A DNA stretch of 64,000 nucleotides from Candidatus Marithrix sp. (GTDB taxonomy: Bacteria; Pseudomonadota; Gammaproteobacteria; Beggiatoales; Beggiatoaceae). The notes beneath the pieces were generated by a model. That model searched no databases. It was not told the DNA's origin and was given only the letters and a program-made list of their open reading frames with translations. Positions 16,904 through 24,889 of the stretch are shown in pieces. How positions within the stretch are numbered: the first letter of the stretch is position 1; each line of letters opens with the position of its first letter. A program made the translations under genes and the position numbers. The stretch lies in the NCBI GenBank assembly GCA_016744775.1, contig JADGDS010000002.1:248001-312000 (forward strand), written 5' to 3'.

Positions 16904-17542
16904 ATGGGATTTAGTAACTTTAAAAGCGAAATAGAGGTGGCAAAAAGGTTTAAGCTTAAAACAGATACTGAACCTTTTGTAAAAACATTAACTCTCAAAA
17001 ATATACCAAATTACAAATTTGAGGAAATACAAGAAAACTTCAAGGATCCTTTAAGTTTTCTATCAGAGTCAGCTACCTGTGAAGATATTATCAAACCTAT
17101 ATTAAAGGTTCTTGATAAGTGTTATCCTAATTTTCGCGTTTGGTCACATGTGAGCTATAATGTTGATCCTGATAATGGTCTTTCTGGTATTCCAGACTTT
17201 CTAGTTGCACCTACAACTAATATACGCGGTGAGTTTGGTATTCCTCCTATCTGTGTGGTAGAAGCTAAAAAGGCAGATTGGGATCAAGGTTGGGCACAAG
17301 CACTAGCCGAAATGTATGCAGCATCAACACAAGGTGCGACAATGTGTTATGGAATAGTTACCACTGGTGAAGATTGGCAATTTGGTAAGTTTGATCGAGA
17401 AAATCTGTTGTTTATAAAACAGATGAATAAGATCTCAGTTTTAGATGATAATGATGAGCCTAGTAATCTACAGAAATTATTTGATACCTTAAATTGGCTG
17501 TTTGATCAAGCTAATAAGGTTGAAATTATTAGAAATAACTAA
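16904..17542 (+). CDS. PD-(D/E)XK nuclease-like protein, uncharacterised
   Basis: The 212-residue protein has the signature of a PD-(D/E)XK fold: GIPDFLVAP (PD) at about residue 101, then a strand CVVEAKKADWDQGW (ExK) and a helix QALAEMYAA with the glutamine/alanine pattern seen after the catalytic strand. This core is typical of restriction-endonuclease-like proteins and of the N-terminal part of type I R subunits. The usual helicase partner is absent and no methyltransferase is nearby. The gene sits between a decayed ccmDE copy and the intact ccm genes, so it was probably acquired by insertion. Nuclease activity is not proven. Confidence 0.6.
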   Translation: MGFSNFKSEIEVAKRFKLKTDTEPFVKTLTLKNIPNYKFEEIQENFKDPLSFLSESATCEDIIKPILKVLDKCYPNFRVWSHVSYNVDPDNGLSGIPDFLVAPTTNIRGEFGIPPICVVEAKKADWDQGWAQALAEMYAASTQGATMCYGIVTTGEDWQFGKFDRENLLFIKQMNKISVLDDNDEPSNLQKLFDTLNWLFDQANKVEIIRNN

Positions 17543-17567
17543 TAAACCAATCTAGTAATATATCATC

Positions 17568-17596
17568 TGACAGGTTTTTTTAACCTGTAAGATGAT
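17568..17596. repeat. hairpin of the CTGACAGG repeat type after the PD-(D/E)XK-like gene
   Basis: The arms ATCATCTGACAGGTT and AACCTGTAAGATGAT flank a T tract. The element is 26 bases past the stop and may act as a terminator. It belongs to the same loose family as 37912-37945, 44599-44656 and 47146-47170. Confidence 0.65.
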
Positions 17597-17611
17597 ACCT
17601 ATTCTTAATAT

Positions 17612-17660
17612 TTTAAACTGTGATTTTTGTTCATAAGAATCATACAAATCACAGTTTAAA
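17612..17660. repeat. REP-like palindrome with arms TTTAAACTGTGATTT
   Basis: A near-perfect inverted repeat with 14-15 base arms (AAACTGTGATTT and AAATCACAGTTT) and an AT-rich loop. It lies in the gene-free stretch between 17543 and 17920. No second copy was noticed in the window. Confidence 0.65.
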
Positions 17661-17662
17661 TC

Positions 17663-17761
17663 CTACATTTGTTCCCATTCAAATGTATCAATATTTTTTT
17701 CTTCAGGATTAAATTCAACTCTAATCAAATAAATAGCCGCTTGTTTATATAAAACAATGTA
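17663..17761 (-). pseudogene. coding remnant, about 32 codons, unknown family
   Basis: Read on the minus strand, the frame gives YIVLYKQAAIYLIRVEFNP and then EEKNIDTFEWEQM before a TAG stop. The composition is protein-like with charged and aromatic residues, but a TGA stop lies directly upstream and no start is present. It looks like the C-terminal end of a deleted gene. The remaining part of this gene-free stretch (17762-17920) shows only AT-rich sequence and the ccmD leader. Confidence 0.4.
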
Positions 17762-17920
17762 TCAAATTAGATAGATATTGTCTATACAAGAGTTAAACTT
17801 GCTTATATGCAATTTCTATAGTTTTTAATAAAATATCTGATTATTTATGATAAGGTAGCTATTAAGTTCTTGTTAAGACTAAAATGATAAATTATTTAAT
17901 TTAAAAAATAATTGAATACT

Positions 17921-18106
17921 ATGATAAATGAATTCTTTTACATGAGCGGTTATGCTTTTTATGTTTGGACAAGCTATGGTTTAGCTTTTCTGGTTTTATT
18001 GCTGAATTTTATTATTCCTTTAAAACATGAACGTAAATTGTTACATACATTAGCTCGCAAATCAAGGAGACAAAATCGTGATAATCACTATCAACAAAAA
18101 ACATAA
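17921..18106 (+). CDS. ccmD: haem exporter protein CcmD
   Basis: The 61-residue protein starts at the ATG at 17921 (MINEFFYMSGYAFYVWTSYG). It has one membrane helix (about residues 16-34) followed by a basic cytoplasmic tail (KHERKLLHTLARKSRRQ), the standard CcmD form. CcmD helps release holo-CcmE from the CcmABC complex. The ccmE GTG start overlaps its 3' end by 29 bases in another frame. The ccmA, ccmB and ccmC genes that usually precede it are not in this window; a decayed ccmD copy, a foreign-looking gene and pyrE lie upstream instead. Confidence 0.9.
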   Translation: MINEFFYMSGYAFYVWTSYGLAFLVLLLNFIIPLKHERKLLHTLARKSRRQNRDNHYQQKT

Positions 18107-18527
18107 GAAACGTTTAATTCTTATTTTTGTCATGTTAATTGGTATCAGTGCCGCTGTTGCTTTGGCTGTTACCGCTTTTCGTGAAAATATGTTATATTTT
18201 TTTAGCCCTTCTCAGGTAATGGCTGGTGAAGCTCCAACTACTCGTTCTATTCGTTTAGGTGGCATGGTAACTAAAAATAGTGTTCAACGAGCTAGTGATA
18301 GTTTGTTAATTAAATTTAGTGTCACTGATTATAAGCATACCGTTAAGGTTGAATATACTGGCATCTTACCTGATCTATTTCGTGAAGGGCAAGGCATTGT
18401 TGCAATTGGAACAATGCGAACAGATGGTACTTTCTTAGCCGATGAAGTTTTGGCTAAACATGATGAAAATTATATGCCTCCTGAAGTAGCTGATGCTTTA
18501 GAAAAGGCTAAAAAAACTGAGAACTAA
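18078..18527 (+). CDS. ccmE: periplasmic haem chaperone CcmE
   Basis: The 149-residue protein begins with GTG at 18078 inside ccmD. It has an N-terminal membrane anchor (about 10-32: RLILIFVMLIGISAAVALAV), an OB-fold beta-barrel (FFSPSQVMAGEAP, RLGGMV, VKVEYTGILPDLFREGQG) and the haem-binding histidine in LAKHDENYMPPEV. CcmE binds haem covalently through this His in the periplasm and delivers it to the CcmF/CcmH lyase. The next gene is ccmF, 6 bases downstream. Confidence 0.96.
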   Translation: MIITINKKHKKRLILIFVMLIGISAAVALAVTAFRENMLYFFSPSQVMAGEAPTTRSIRLGGMVTKNSVQRASDSLLIKFSVTDYKHTVKVEYTGILPDLFREGQGIVAIGTMRTDGTFLADEVLAKHDENYMPPEVADALEKAKKTEN

Positions 18528-18533
18528 TAATAT

Positions 18534-20441
18534 ATGATTCCTGAACTTGGAAATTTTGCCTTAATTTTGGCGTTATCTTTGGCTTTAGTGCAGACTATTT
18601 TTCCATTAATTGGAGCTGCACGAGTTATTCCTAATTGGATGGCTGTTGCACGCCCGGCTGCGGTGGGGCAGTTGCTATTTTTGAGCATTGCTTTTGGATG
18701 TTTGACTTATTCTTTTATTTATAATGACTTTTCTGTAATTTATGTAGCAACTAATTCTAATAGTGCTTTACCATTAGCTTATCGTATAGCCGCTGTTTGG
18801 GGTGGGCATGAGGGTTCATTGTTATTATGGTCTCTTATCTTAGGTTTTTGGACTGTTGCAGTTGTTATTGGTAGTCGCCGCTTACCAGAAACTATGGCTG
18901 TGCGAGTAATTGGAGTAATGGGTTTTGTAAGTATTGGCTTTTTATTATTTATGTTATTGACTTCTAACCCATTTGATCGTTTTGCACAACTTGCAATGAT
19001 ACCTCAAGATGGGCGCGATCTTAATCCTTTATTGCAAGATCTGGGTTTGATAATTCATCCACCTATGTTATATATGGGTTATGTAGGATTTTCGGTGGCA
19101 TTTAGTTTTGCTATAGCGGCACTTTTAGGTGGCAAACTTGATAGTACTTGGGTTAGATGGTCACGCCCTTGGACTTTAATTGCTTGGGTATTCCTTACTT
19201 TTGGAATTGTCTTAGGTAGTTGGTGGGCTTATTATGAACTCGGCTGGGGTGGCTGGTGGTTTTGGGATCCGGTTGAAAATGCTTCATTTATGCCTTGGTT
19301 AGTTGGTACTGCTTTAATTCACTCTCTGGCTGTAACTGAAAAACGTGGCGCATTTAAAAATTGGACCGTTTTATTAGCCATTATAGCTTTTTCACTTAGT
19401 TTATTAGGGACTTTCTTAGTTCGTTCTGGTGTTTTAACTTCAGTACATGCTTTTGCTACTGATCCTGAACGCGGTGTTTTTATACTTGCATTTTTAACAA
19501 TAGTAATTGGTATATCCTTATTGCTTTACGCTTGGCGGGCACCTAAAGTTGGTCTTGGCGGTTCTTTTGATTTGGTTTCAAAAGAAACTTTATTGTTGTT
19601 TAATAATATTTTATTAATAGTTGCGGCTGCCGCTGTTTTGTTAGGTACTTTATATCCATTGTTTATGGATGCTTTAGGTATGGGTAAAATTTCAGTAGGA
19701 CCTCCATATTTTTCAGTGGTATTCTTTTGGATTATGGCACCGTTAATATTTTTAATAGGAATTGGTCCTATTGCTGGTTGGAAAACTGCTAAAAACTTAA
19801 TTAGCCGTTTATGGATAACATTTGTCTTAAGTATAGCAATAGGTTTTATGATTCCATTTATACTGAAAGTTAGTTTTGTTATTGTGCCCGGTATAGCAGC
19901 AGCGGCTTGGATTGTTTTTACTAGTGTGCAAAATTTTGCTTCTAAATTTGGTCGCAAATTGCCACGTAGTTTTTATGGAATGACTGTGGCTCATATTGGA
20001 ATGGCAGTATTTATTGTTGGTGTTACAGTATCAAATACTTTTAGTGTTGAAAAAGATGTTCGTATGGAACCATATAAACCTTTAAAATTAGCAGGCTATG
20101 ATTTTGCTTTTGAAGGTATCACTAATTACAATGGACCAAATTATAAAGCTGATCAAGGCAATATTAAAGTTTTTAAGGATGATGAACTTGTTGCAGAATT
20201 GCAGCCACAAAAGAGATTATATTTTGTGCAAAAATCGCCTATGACTGAAGCGGCAATTGATTGGGGTTTTACTCGTGATATTTATGTTGCTTTAGGTGAA
20301 CCATTAGCTAATGGTGCATGGAGTGTTAGACTATATTATAAACCTTTTATACGCTGGATTTGGATAGGTGGATTATTAATGGTATTGGGTGGATTATTAT
20401 CCGCTACTGATAAACGTTATCGTATTAAAGAACTTACATGA
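18534..20441 (+). CDS. ccmF: cytochrome c haem lyase subunit CcmF
   Basis: The 635-residue polytopic membrane protein has many helices and the haem-handling WWD domain GWGGWWFWDPVENAS. Conserved His motifs flank it: WGGHEGSLLLW and LIIHPPMLYMGYVG before, and LLGTFLVRSGVLTSVHAFA after. A large periplasmic C-terminal domain is followed by a last membrane helix (about 610-628). CcmF holds haem b, takes haem from CcmE and attaches it to apocytochrome c together with CcmH and CcmI. It overlaps the Sel1-repeat gene by 4 bases. Confidence 0.97.
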   Translation: MIPELGNFALILALSLALVQTIFPLIGAARVIPNWMAVARPAAVGQLLFLSIAFGCLTYSFIYNDFSVIYVATNSNSALPLAYRIAAVWGGHEGSLLLWSLILGFWTVAVVIGSRRLPETMAVRVIGVMGFVSIGFLLFMLLTSNPFDRFAQLAMIPQDGRDLNPLLQDLGLIIHPPMLYMGYVGFSVAFSFAIAALLGGKLDSTWVRWSRPWTLIAWVFLTFGIVLGSWWAYYELGWGGWWFWDPVENASFMPWLVGTALIHSLAVTEKRGAFKNWTVLLAIIAFSLSLLGTFLVRSGVLTSVHAFATDPERGVFILAFLTIVIGISLLLYAWRAPKVGLGGSFDLVSKETLLLFNNILLIVAAAAVLLGTLYPLFMDALGMGKISVGPPYFSVVFFWIMAPLIFLIGIGPIAGWKTAKNLISRLWITFVLSIAIGFMIPFILKVSFVIVPGIAAAAWIVFTSVQNFASKFGRKLPRSFYGMTVAHIGMAVFIVGVTVSNTFSVEKDVRMEPYKPLKLAGYDFAFEGITNYNGPNYKADQGNIKVFKDDELVAELQPQKRLYFVQKSPMTEAAIDWGFTRDIYVALGEPLANGAWSVRLYYKPFIRWIWIGGLLMVLGGLLSATDKRYRIKELT

Positions 20442-20878
20442 ACAAAACATTATTAATCATTGTTCCAATAATTGCATTATTAGCTGTAGGGTATTCTTTT
20501 TTTCCTAGTAATAATGCTGATCATAATTTTCAGCGTGGTATGGATTATTATGATCAAGAAAATTTTGCTAAAGCAGCAAAATTGATAAAAAGAGCGGCAT
20601 TACAAGGACATATCAAGGCGCAGAATAATCTTGGTATTATGTATTACGATGGTCTAGGAGTTAAAGAAGATTTAGCTCAAGCGGCAATTTGGTATCGTAA
20701 ATCGGCTGAACAAAATAATGTTGATGCTCAAATCAATTTAGCGGCAATGTATAAAAAAGGTGAAGGAGTTGAGAAGGATGTTACACAAGCGATTTATTGG
20801 CTTCGTAAAGCGGCAGAACAAGGTGATGATTATGCCAAAGATGCCTTGGAAGAATTAGCACCAACTAAGGAAGAATAG
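20438..20878 (+). CDS. Sel1-like (TPR) repeat protein inserted in the ccm operon
   Basis: The 146-residue protein has a single N-terminal signal anchor (about 4-22) and three Sel1-type repeats (AKAAKLIKRAALQGHIKAQN, YDGLGVKEDLAQAAIWYRKS, KGEGVEKDVTQAIYWLRKA). It overlaps ccmF by 4 bases and precedes ccmG by 1 base, so it is fully embedded in the cytochrome c maturation operon. Sel1 repeats bind proteins. A role near the haem lyase, perhaps as an accessory scaffold in the periplasm, is an inference from position only. Confidence 0.8.
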   Translation: MNKTLLIIVPIIALLAVGYSFFPSNNADHNFQRGMDYYDQENFAKAAKLIKRAALQGHIKAQNNLGIMYYDGLGVKEDLAQAAIWYRKSAEQNNVDAQINLAAMYKKGEGVEKDVTQAIYWLRKAAEQGDDYAKDALEELAPTKEE

Positions 20879-20879
20879 A

Positions 20880-21401
20880 ATGTTACGTTATATATTGCCT
20901 TTTATATTATTTGTAGTAATCGGAGTATTTTTATACAAAGGATTAAGTTTAGATCCTCGCGATTTAGGCTCAACTTTGATTGATAAACCTGCGCCTAGTT
21001 TTAGTTTGCCTTTAATGGATGATATGACTCAAACTGTTAGCGAAAAAGACTTTTTGGGTAAAGTATCAATATTAAATGTCTGGGCTTCTTGGTGTGGAAC
21101 TTGTCGCTACGAGCATCCATTATTAATGCAATTGCAACAACAAGGATATATTATATATGGTTTGGTTTATAAAGATAAGTTAGCCGATGCTCAACAAGTA
21201 TTAGCTCGTACAGGAAATCCTTATGAAGCCAATGCTTTTGATGAAAATGGAACAGTGGGTATAGATTGGGGAGTTACAGGTACTCCTGAAACTTTTGTTA
21301 TTGATAAACAAGGGATTGTACGTATGAAACATGTTGGGCAAATAACTGTTGATGTATGGCGAAATAAATTTTTGCCTTTGATTAATAAATTGGATTCATA
21401 A
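20880..21401 (+). CDS. ccmG: thiol:disulfide interchange protein CcmG (DsbE)
   Basis: The 173-residue thioredoxin-fold protein is anchored by an N-terminal helix (about 4-20). It has the active site WASWCGTCRYEHP, the acidic CcmG region around FDENGTVGIDWGVTGTPETFVID with the cis-proline TPET, and the family N-terminus LIDKPAPSFSLPLM. In the periplasm it passes electrons to CcmH or to apocytochrome thiols before haem attachment. ccmH is not the next gene here; it lies with ccmI at 5450-7102. Confidence 0.94.
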   Translation: MLRYILPFILFVVIGVFLYKGLSLDPRDLGSTLIDKPAPSFSLPLMDDMTQTVSEKDFLGKVSILNVWASWCGTCRYEHPLLMQLQQQGYIIYGLVYKDKLADAQQVLARTGNPYEANAFDENGTVGIDWGVTGTPETFVIDKQGIVRMKHVGQITVDVWRNKFLPLINKLDS

Positions 21402-21483
21402 AAAAAGCACTTGTCATAACAGCATCTTTGATCATATTATTATACCCCATATAAATTAAAAATTTAATTTCGGGATTTGTCTT

Positions 21484-21999
21484 ATGATTGATACAGATGG
21501 TTATAGAATGAATGTGGGTATGATTTTAATAAATCAGAAAAAGCAAGTGTTATGGGCTAAGCGTGTTGGGCAAGAGGCTTGGCAATTCCCACAGGGTGGT
21601 ATTAAGGCGCATGAAACTTCAAAATGTGCCTTATTTCGTGAATTATACGAAGAATTAGGTTTAAAATGTCAACAAGTACAAGTTTTAGGTGCTACTAATG
21701 GATGGTTGCGTTATCGTTTGCCGCAAAATTTGATACGTTATTATCAACGTCCTTTATGTATAGGTCAAAAACAAGTATGGTATTTATTGCATCTATTGGA
21801 TCATGAAAGTTGTATTCGCTTTGATAGATGTGATAATCCAGAGTTTGAAAGTTGGTTGTGGGTTGATTATTGGCAACCACTTAATGAGGTTATTTCATTT
21901 AAAAAGCAGGTTTATAAACATGCTTTAACTGAACTTCAACCTCTTGTAAAAGATTGTAAGCATAGAAAACGTCGCTTAACTCATAAATTATCGACTTAA
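21484..21999 (+). CDS. rppH: RNA pyrophosphohydrolase
   Basis: The 171-residue Nudix protein opens with [17 protein letters not shown], the RppH signature. The Nudix box [22 protein letters not shown] supplies the metal-binding glutamates, and GWLRYRLP and GQKQVWYLL are family segments. RppH removes pyrophosphate from the 5' end of primary transcripts and so triggers RNase E-dependent decay. It is separated from ccmG by 82 bases without a clear terminator, and hisA follows after 13 bases with a strong AAGGAGC ribosome binding site. Confidence 0.95.
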   Translation: MIDTDGYRMNVGMILINQKKQVLWAKRVGQEAWQFPQGGIKAHETSKCALFRELYEELGLKCQQVQVLGATNGWLRYRLPQNLIRYYQRPLCIGQKQVWYLLHLLDHESCIRFDRCDNPEFESWLWVDYWQPLNEVISFKKQVYKHALTELQPLVKDCKHRKRRLTHKLST

Positions 22000-22012
22000 G
22001 GAGCAAAAAAAA

Positions 22013-22747
22013 ATGTTAATCATCCCCGCCATCGATTTGAAAGATGGTGAATGTGTGCGGCTTAAACAAGGTAGAATGGAAGATAATACCGTATTTTCCA
22101 ATGATCCAGTCGCTATGGCAGAACGTTGGATTAAAGCAGGTGCCCGTCGCCTTCATATTGTGGATTTAAATGGGGCTTTTGCTGGTGAACCAGTAAATGC
22201 TGAGATTGTTCATGAGATTGCTAAGGCTTTTCCTGAGCTTCCAATACAAATTGGTGGTGGTATTCGCGATGAGAAAACAATAGATGCTTATTTGAGTGCT
22301 GGAGTGAGGTATGTGATAATTGGCACTAAGGCAGTTCAAACTCCTAATTTTGTTACTGAAATGTGTTTGGGATTTCCGGGGCATATTATTGTGGGTTTAG
22401 ATGCTCGTGATGGCAAAGTTGCTACTGATGGTTGGTCTAAGTTATCTCATCATGATGTAATTGATATGGCTCAAGGTTTTGAGGAAGATGGTGTTGAGTC
22501 TATTATATATACTGATATTAGTCGTGATGGTATGATGCAGGGTTTGAATGTTGAGTCAACTGTAAAGTTAGCGCGATCTATTAGTATTCCTGTTATTGCT
22601 TCTGGTGGTATTACTAATATAGATGATATAACAGAATTATGTCAAGTAGAACAGGAAGGTATTATTGGTGCTATTACGGGGCGTGCTATTTATGATGGTA
22701 GCTTAAATTTTACTAAAGCACAAGAGTTAGCAGATAAATGGGTTTAG
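22013..22747 (+). CDS. hisA: ProFAR isomerase HisA
   Basis: The 244-residue TIM barrel begins [20 protein letters not shown] with the catalytic Asp8. The second catalytic Asp lies in [14 protein letters not shown], and the phosphate loops are QIGGGIR and IASGGI. HisA isomerises ProFAR to PRFAR in histidine synthesis. The gene overlaps hisF by 10 bases; the other his genes are not in the window. A Shine-Dalgarno AAGGAG precedes the ATG. Confidence 0.97.
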   Translation: MLIIPAIDLKDGECVRLKQGRMEDNTVFSNDPVAMAERWIKAGARRLHIVDLNGAFAGEPVNAEIVHEIAKAFPELPIQIGGGIRDEKTIDAYLSAGVRYVIIGTKAVQTPNFVTEMCLGFPGHIIVGLDARDGKVATDGWSKLSHHDVIDMAQGFEEDGVESIIYTDISRDGMMQGLNVESTVKLARSISIPVIASGGITNIDDITELCQVEQEGIIGAITGRAIYDGSLNFTKAQELADKWV

Positions 22748-23499
22748 CAAAACGTATAATTCCTTGTCTGGATGTTGATGCAGGCAGGGTAGTGAAAGGT
22801 GTTAATTTTGTTGATATTCGTGATGCAGGTGATCCGGTGGAAATTGCTGAGCGTTATGATAAGCAAGGTGCTGATGAGTTGACTTTTTTGGATATTACTG
22901 CTAGTTCTGATGATCGTGAGACTATGGTGCATGTTGTAGAGCAGGTGGCTAGTGAGGTATTTATTCCTTTGACTGTTGGTGGTGGTATTCGTAAATTGGC
23001 TGATGTTAGAAGGATGTTGAATGCTGGTGCTGATAAAATTGCGATTAATACTGCTGCTGTTTTTAATCCTGAGTTTGTTAAGGAAGCTAGTGATCATTTT
23101 GGTTCTCAGTGTATTGTTGTGGCAATTGATGCTAAGCAAGTTGGTGAGCAAAAATGGGAAATATTTACTCATGGTGGGCGTAAAGCTACGGGTTTGGATG
23201 CAGTCGAATGGGCACAAAAGATGGTCAATTTTGGTGCTGGTGAATTGTTAGTTACGAGTATGGATAGAGATGGTACTCGTAATGGTTTTGATTTAGATTT
23301 GACGCGCAGTATTAGTGAAGCTGTTAATGTTCCTGTAATTGCATCAGGAGGTGTTGGTAATTTAGACCATCTTGCTGATGGTGTAATTGAGGGTAAGGCA
23401 GATGCAGTGTTAGCGGCAAGTATTTTTCATTTTGGTGAATATACTGTTGCTGAGGCTAAGGAGACAATGGCTGGGCGTGGGATTGAAGTTAGGATTTGA
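22738..23499 (+). CDS. hisF: imidazole glycerol phosphate synthase subunit HisF
   Basis: The 253-residue cyclase subunit begins [21 protein letters not shown] with catalytic Asp11. The second catalytic Asp is in [15 protein letters not shown], and phosphate-binding loops are TVGGGIR and IASGGVG. It uses ammonia from HisH glutaminase to convert PRFAR to IGP and AICAR. Its overlap with hisA indicates coupled translation. A REP-like hairpin follows directly after the stop and separates it from the accessory block. Confidence 0.97.
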   Translation: MGLAKRIIPCLDVDAGRVVKGVNFVDIRDAGDPVEIAERYDKQGADELTFLDITASSDDRETMVHVVEQVASEVFIPLTVGGGIRKLADVRRMLNAGADKIAINTAAVFNPEFVKEASDHFGSQCIVVAIDAKQVGEQKWEIFTHGGRKATGLDAVEWAQKMVNFGAGELLVTSMDRDGTRNGFDLDLTRSISEAVNVPVIASGGVGNLDHLADGVIEGKADAVLAASIFHFGEYTVAEAKETMAGRGIEVRI

Positions 23500-23511
23500 T
23501 TTTACAATATT

Positions 23512-23529
23512 GTGAGGCTAAAGCCTCAC
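23512..23529. repeat. short REP-like hairpin GTGAGGCT-AAA-AGCCTCAC after hisF
   Basis: Eight-base arms with a short AA loop lie 13 bases past the hisF stop. It may act as a terminator or mRNA stabiliser. It marks the boundary between core and accessory genes. Confidence 0.55.
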
Positions 23530-23543
23530 TTCCTAGTTAAATA

Positions 23544-24887
23544 ATGTTTAAACGAACCATACTAATAGAATTAACACACTGGTTTAAAAAGAAAAACCGT
23601 AAACCATTAATCTTGCGTGGTGCGCGGCAGGTAGGCAAAACTACGGCAATATCCATATTCGCAGATAACTTTAAACAATATATTTATCTCAATCTTGAAC
23701 GTAGTGAGGATTTGCGTTTATTTGAACAGGATTACAATATTCACGAACTGGTGGAGGCAATCTTTTTTCTTAAAGGCAAGCAGAGACAACAAACTCACAG
23801 TTTGTTATTTATTGATGAAATTCAGAATTCGCCCAAAGCTGTTGCTATGTTGCGTTATTTTCATGAGGAGGTTAAAGATTTATATGTGATTGCAGCAGGT
23901 TCCTTGTTAGAAAGCATTTTGAATCGGCATATAAGTTTTCCGGTAGGGCGTGTTGAATATTTGCGAATGCACCCTCTGTCATTTGAGGAATTTCTACAAG
24001 CTATTGGTGAAAGCCAAGCAGCAGAGATGCTTGAACGAATACCACTACCAGCCTTTGCTCATGATAAACTACTTAAACTTTTCCATCGTTATACTCTGAT
24101 TGGTGGTATGCCAGAAATAGTACAACTCTATGCAGAATCACAAGATCTAATACAGCTCAAGCCAGTCTATGATAGCCTGATAACAGCTTATATGGATGAC
24201 GTGGAAAAATATTCTTCCAGAGATTCTCAGATTCCAATAATTCGTCATGTAATTCAAAGTGCCTTTCATGAAGCTGGAAATCGCATCAAAATGGCAGGTT
24301 TCGGACAATCCAACTATTCATCAAAAGACATAACAGAAGCTATTCAACTGTTGGAAAAAGCATTGCTGTTACAACGAATCTATCCCACAACAGCAACTCA
24401 GTTGCCACTAACACCAAATCTGAAAAAGTCTCCAAAACTACAGATATTAGATACTGGTTTAGTAAACTATTTTTCTGGTTTACAGACAGAAATTTTTGGC
24501 ACAAAAGATTTAAACAGCATTTATGGCGGACGAATAATAGAACATCTAGTTGGTCAAGAATTACTTGCCAGTCAACATTCAACATTATTTAATCCACATT
24601 TTTGGGTAAGAGAAAACAAGCAGTCTAATGCCGAAGTAGATTTTGTTCTACAACACGGCAACAAAATCATCCCTATAGAAGTAAAATCAGGAGCAACAGG
24701 AAGACTACGATCATTGCATCAATTTATAAGTCAAGCAGATCATCACTATGCGGTACGCCTGTATGCTGGAAAGTTAAAAGTTGAGACTGCTACTACTATA
24801 ACAGGAAAAGAGTACCGCTTATTAAACCTGCCATATTTTCTGGCAGGTAAGATGACTATGTATTTGGACTGGTTTGTAGAAAGTTGA
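23544..24887 (+). CDS. AAA ATPase with C-terminal DUF4143 (AAA_14 type)
   Basis: The 447-residue protein has the Walker A motif RGARQVGKTTA, Walker B LLFIDEIQNS, the sensor segment YVIAAGSLLES and a C-terminal DUF4143 domain ending with the PD-(D/E)XK-like NAEVDFVLQ and PIEVKSG elements. This AAA_14-DUF4143 architecture is widespread in single or multiple copies in bacteria; its substrate is unknown. It is cytoplasmic. A second, divergent member lies at 26693-27913, with an unknown membrane protein on the other strand in between. Confidence 0.85.
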   Translation: MFKRTILIELTHWFKKKNRKPLILRGARQVGKTTAISIFADNFKQYIYLNLERSEDLRLFEQDYNIHELVEAIFFLKGKQRQQTHSLLFIDEIQNSPKAVAMLRYFHEEVKDLYVIAAGSLLESILNRHISFPVGRVEYLRMHPLSFEEFLQAIGESQAAEMLERIPLPAFAHDKLLKLFHRYTLIGGMPEIVQLYAESQDLIQLKPVYDSLITAYMDDVEKYSSRDSQIPIIRHVIQSAFHEAGNRIKMAGFGQSNYSSKDITEAIQLLEKALLLQRIYPTTATQLPLTPNLKKSPKLQILDTGLVNYFSGLQTEIFGTKDLNSIYGGRIIEHLVGQELLASQHSTLFNPHFWVRENKQSNAEVDFVLQHGNKIIPIEVKSGATGRLRSLHQFISQADHHYAVRLYAGKLKVETATTITGKEYRLLNLPYFLAGKMTMYLDWFVES

Positions 24888-24889
24888 AT

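Noticed and set aside
19526-19957. Long minus-strand open frame of 143 codons inside ccmF
   Set aside because: Antisense to the conserved membrane region of ccmF, with low-complexity composition typical of shadow frames.
22744-23217. 157-codon minus-strand open frame over hisF
   Set aside because: Lies entirely within the well-supported hisF gene; Ser/Thr/Asn-rich shadow frame.
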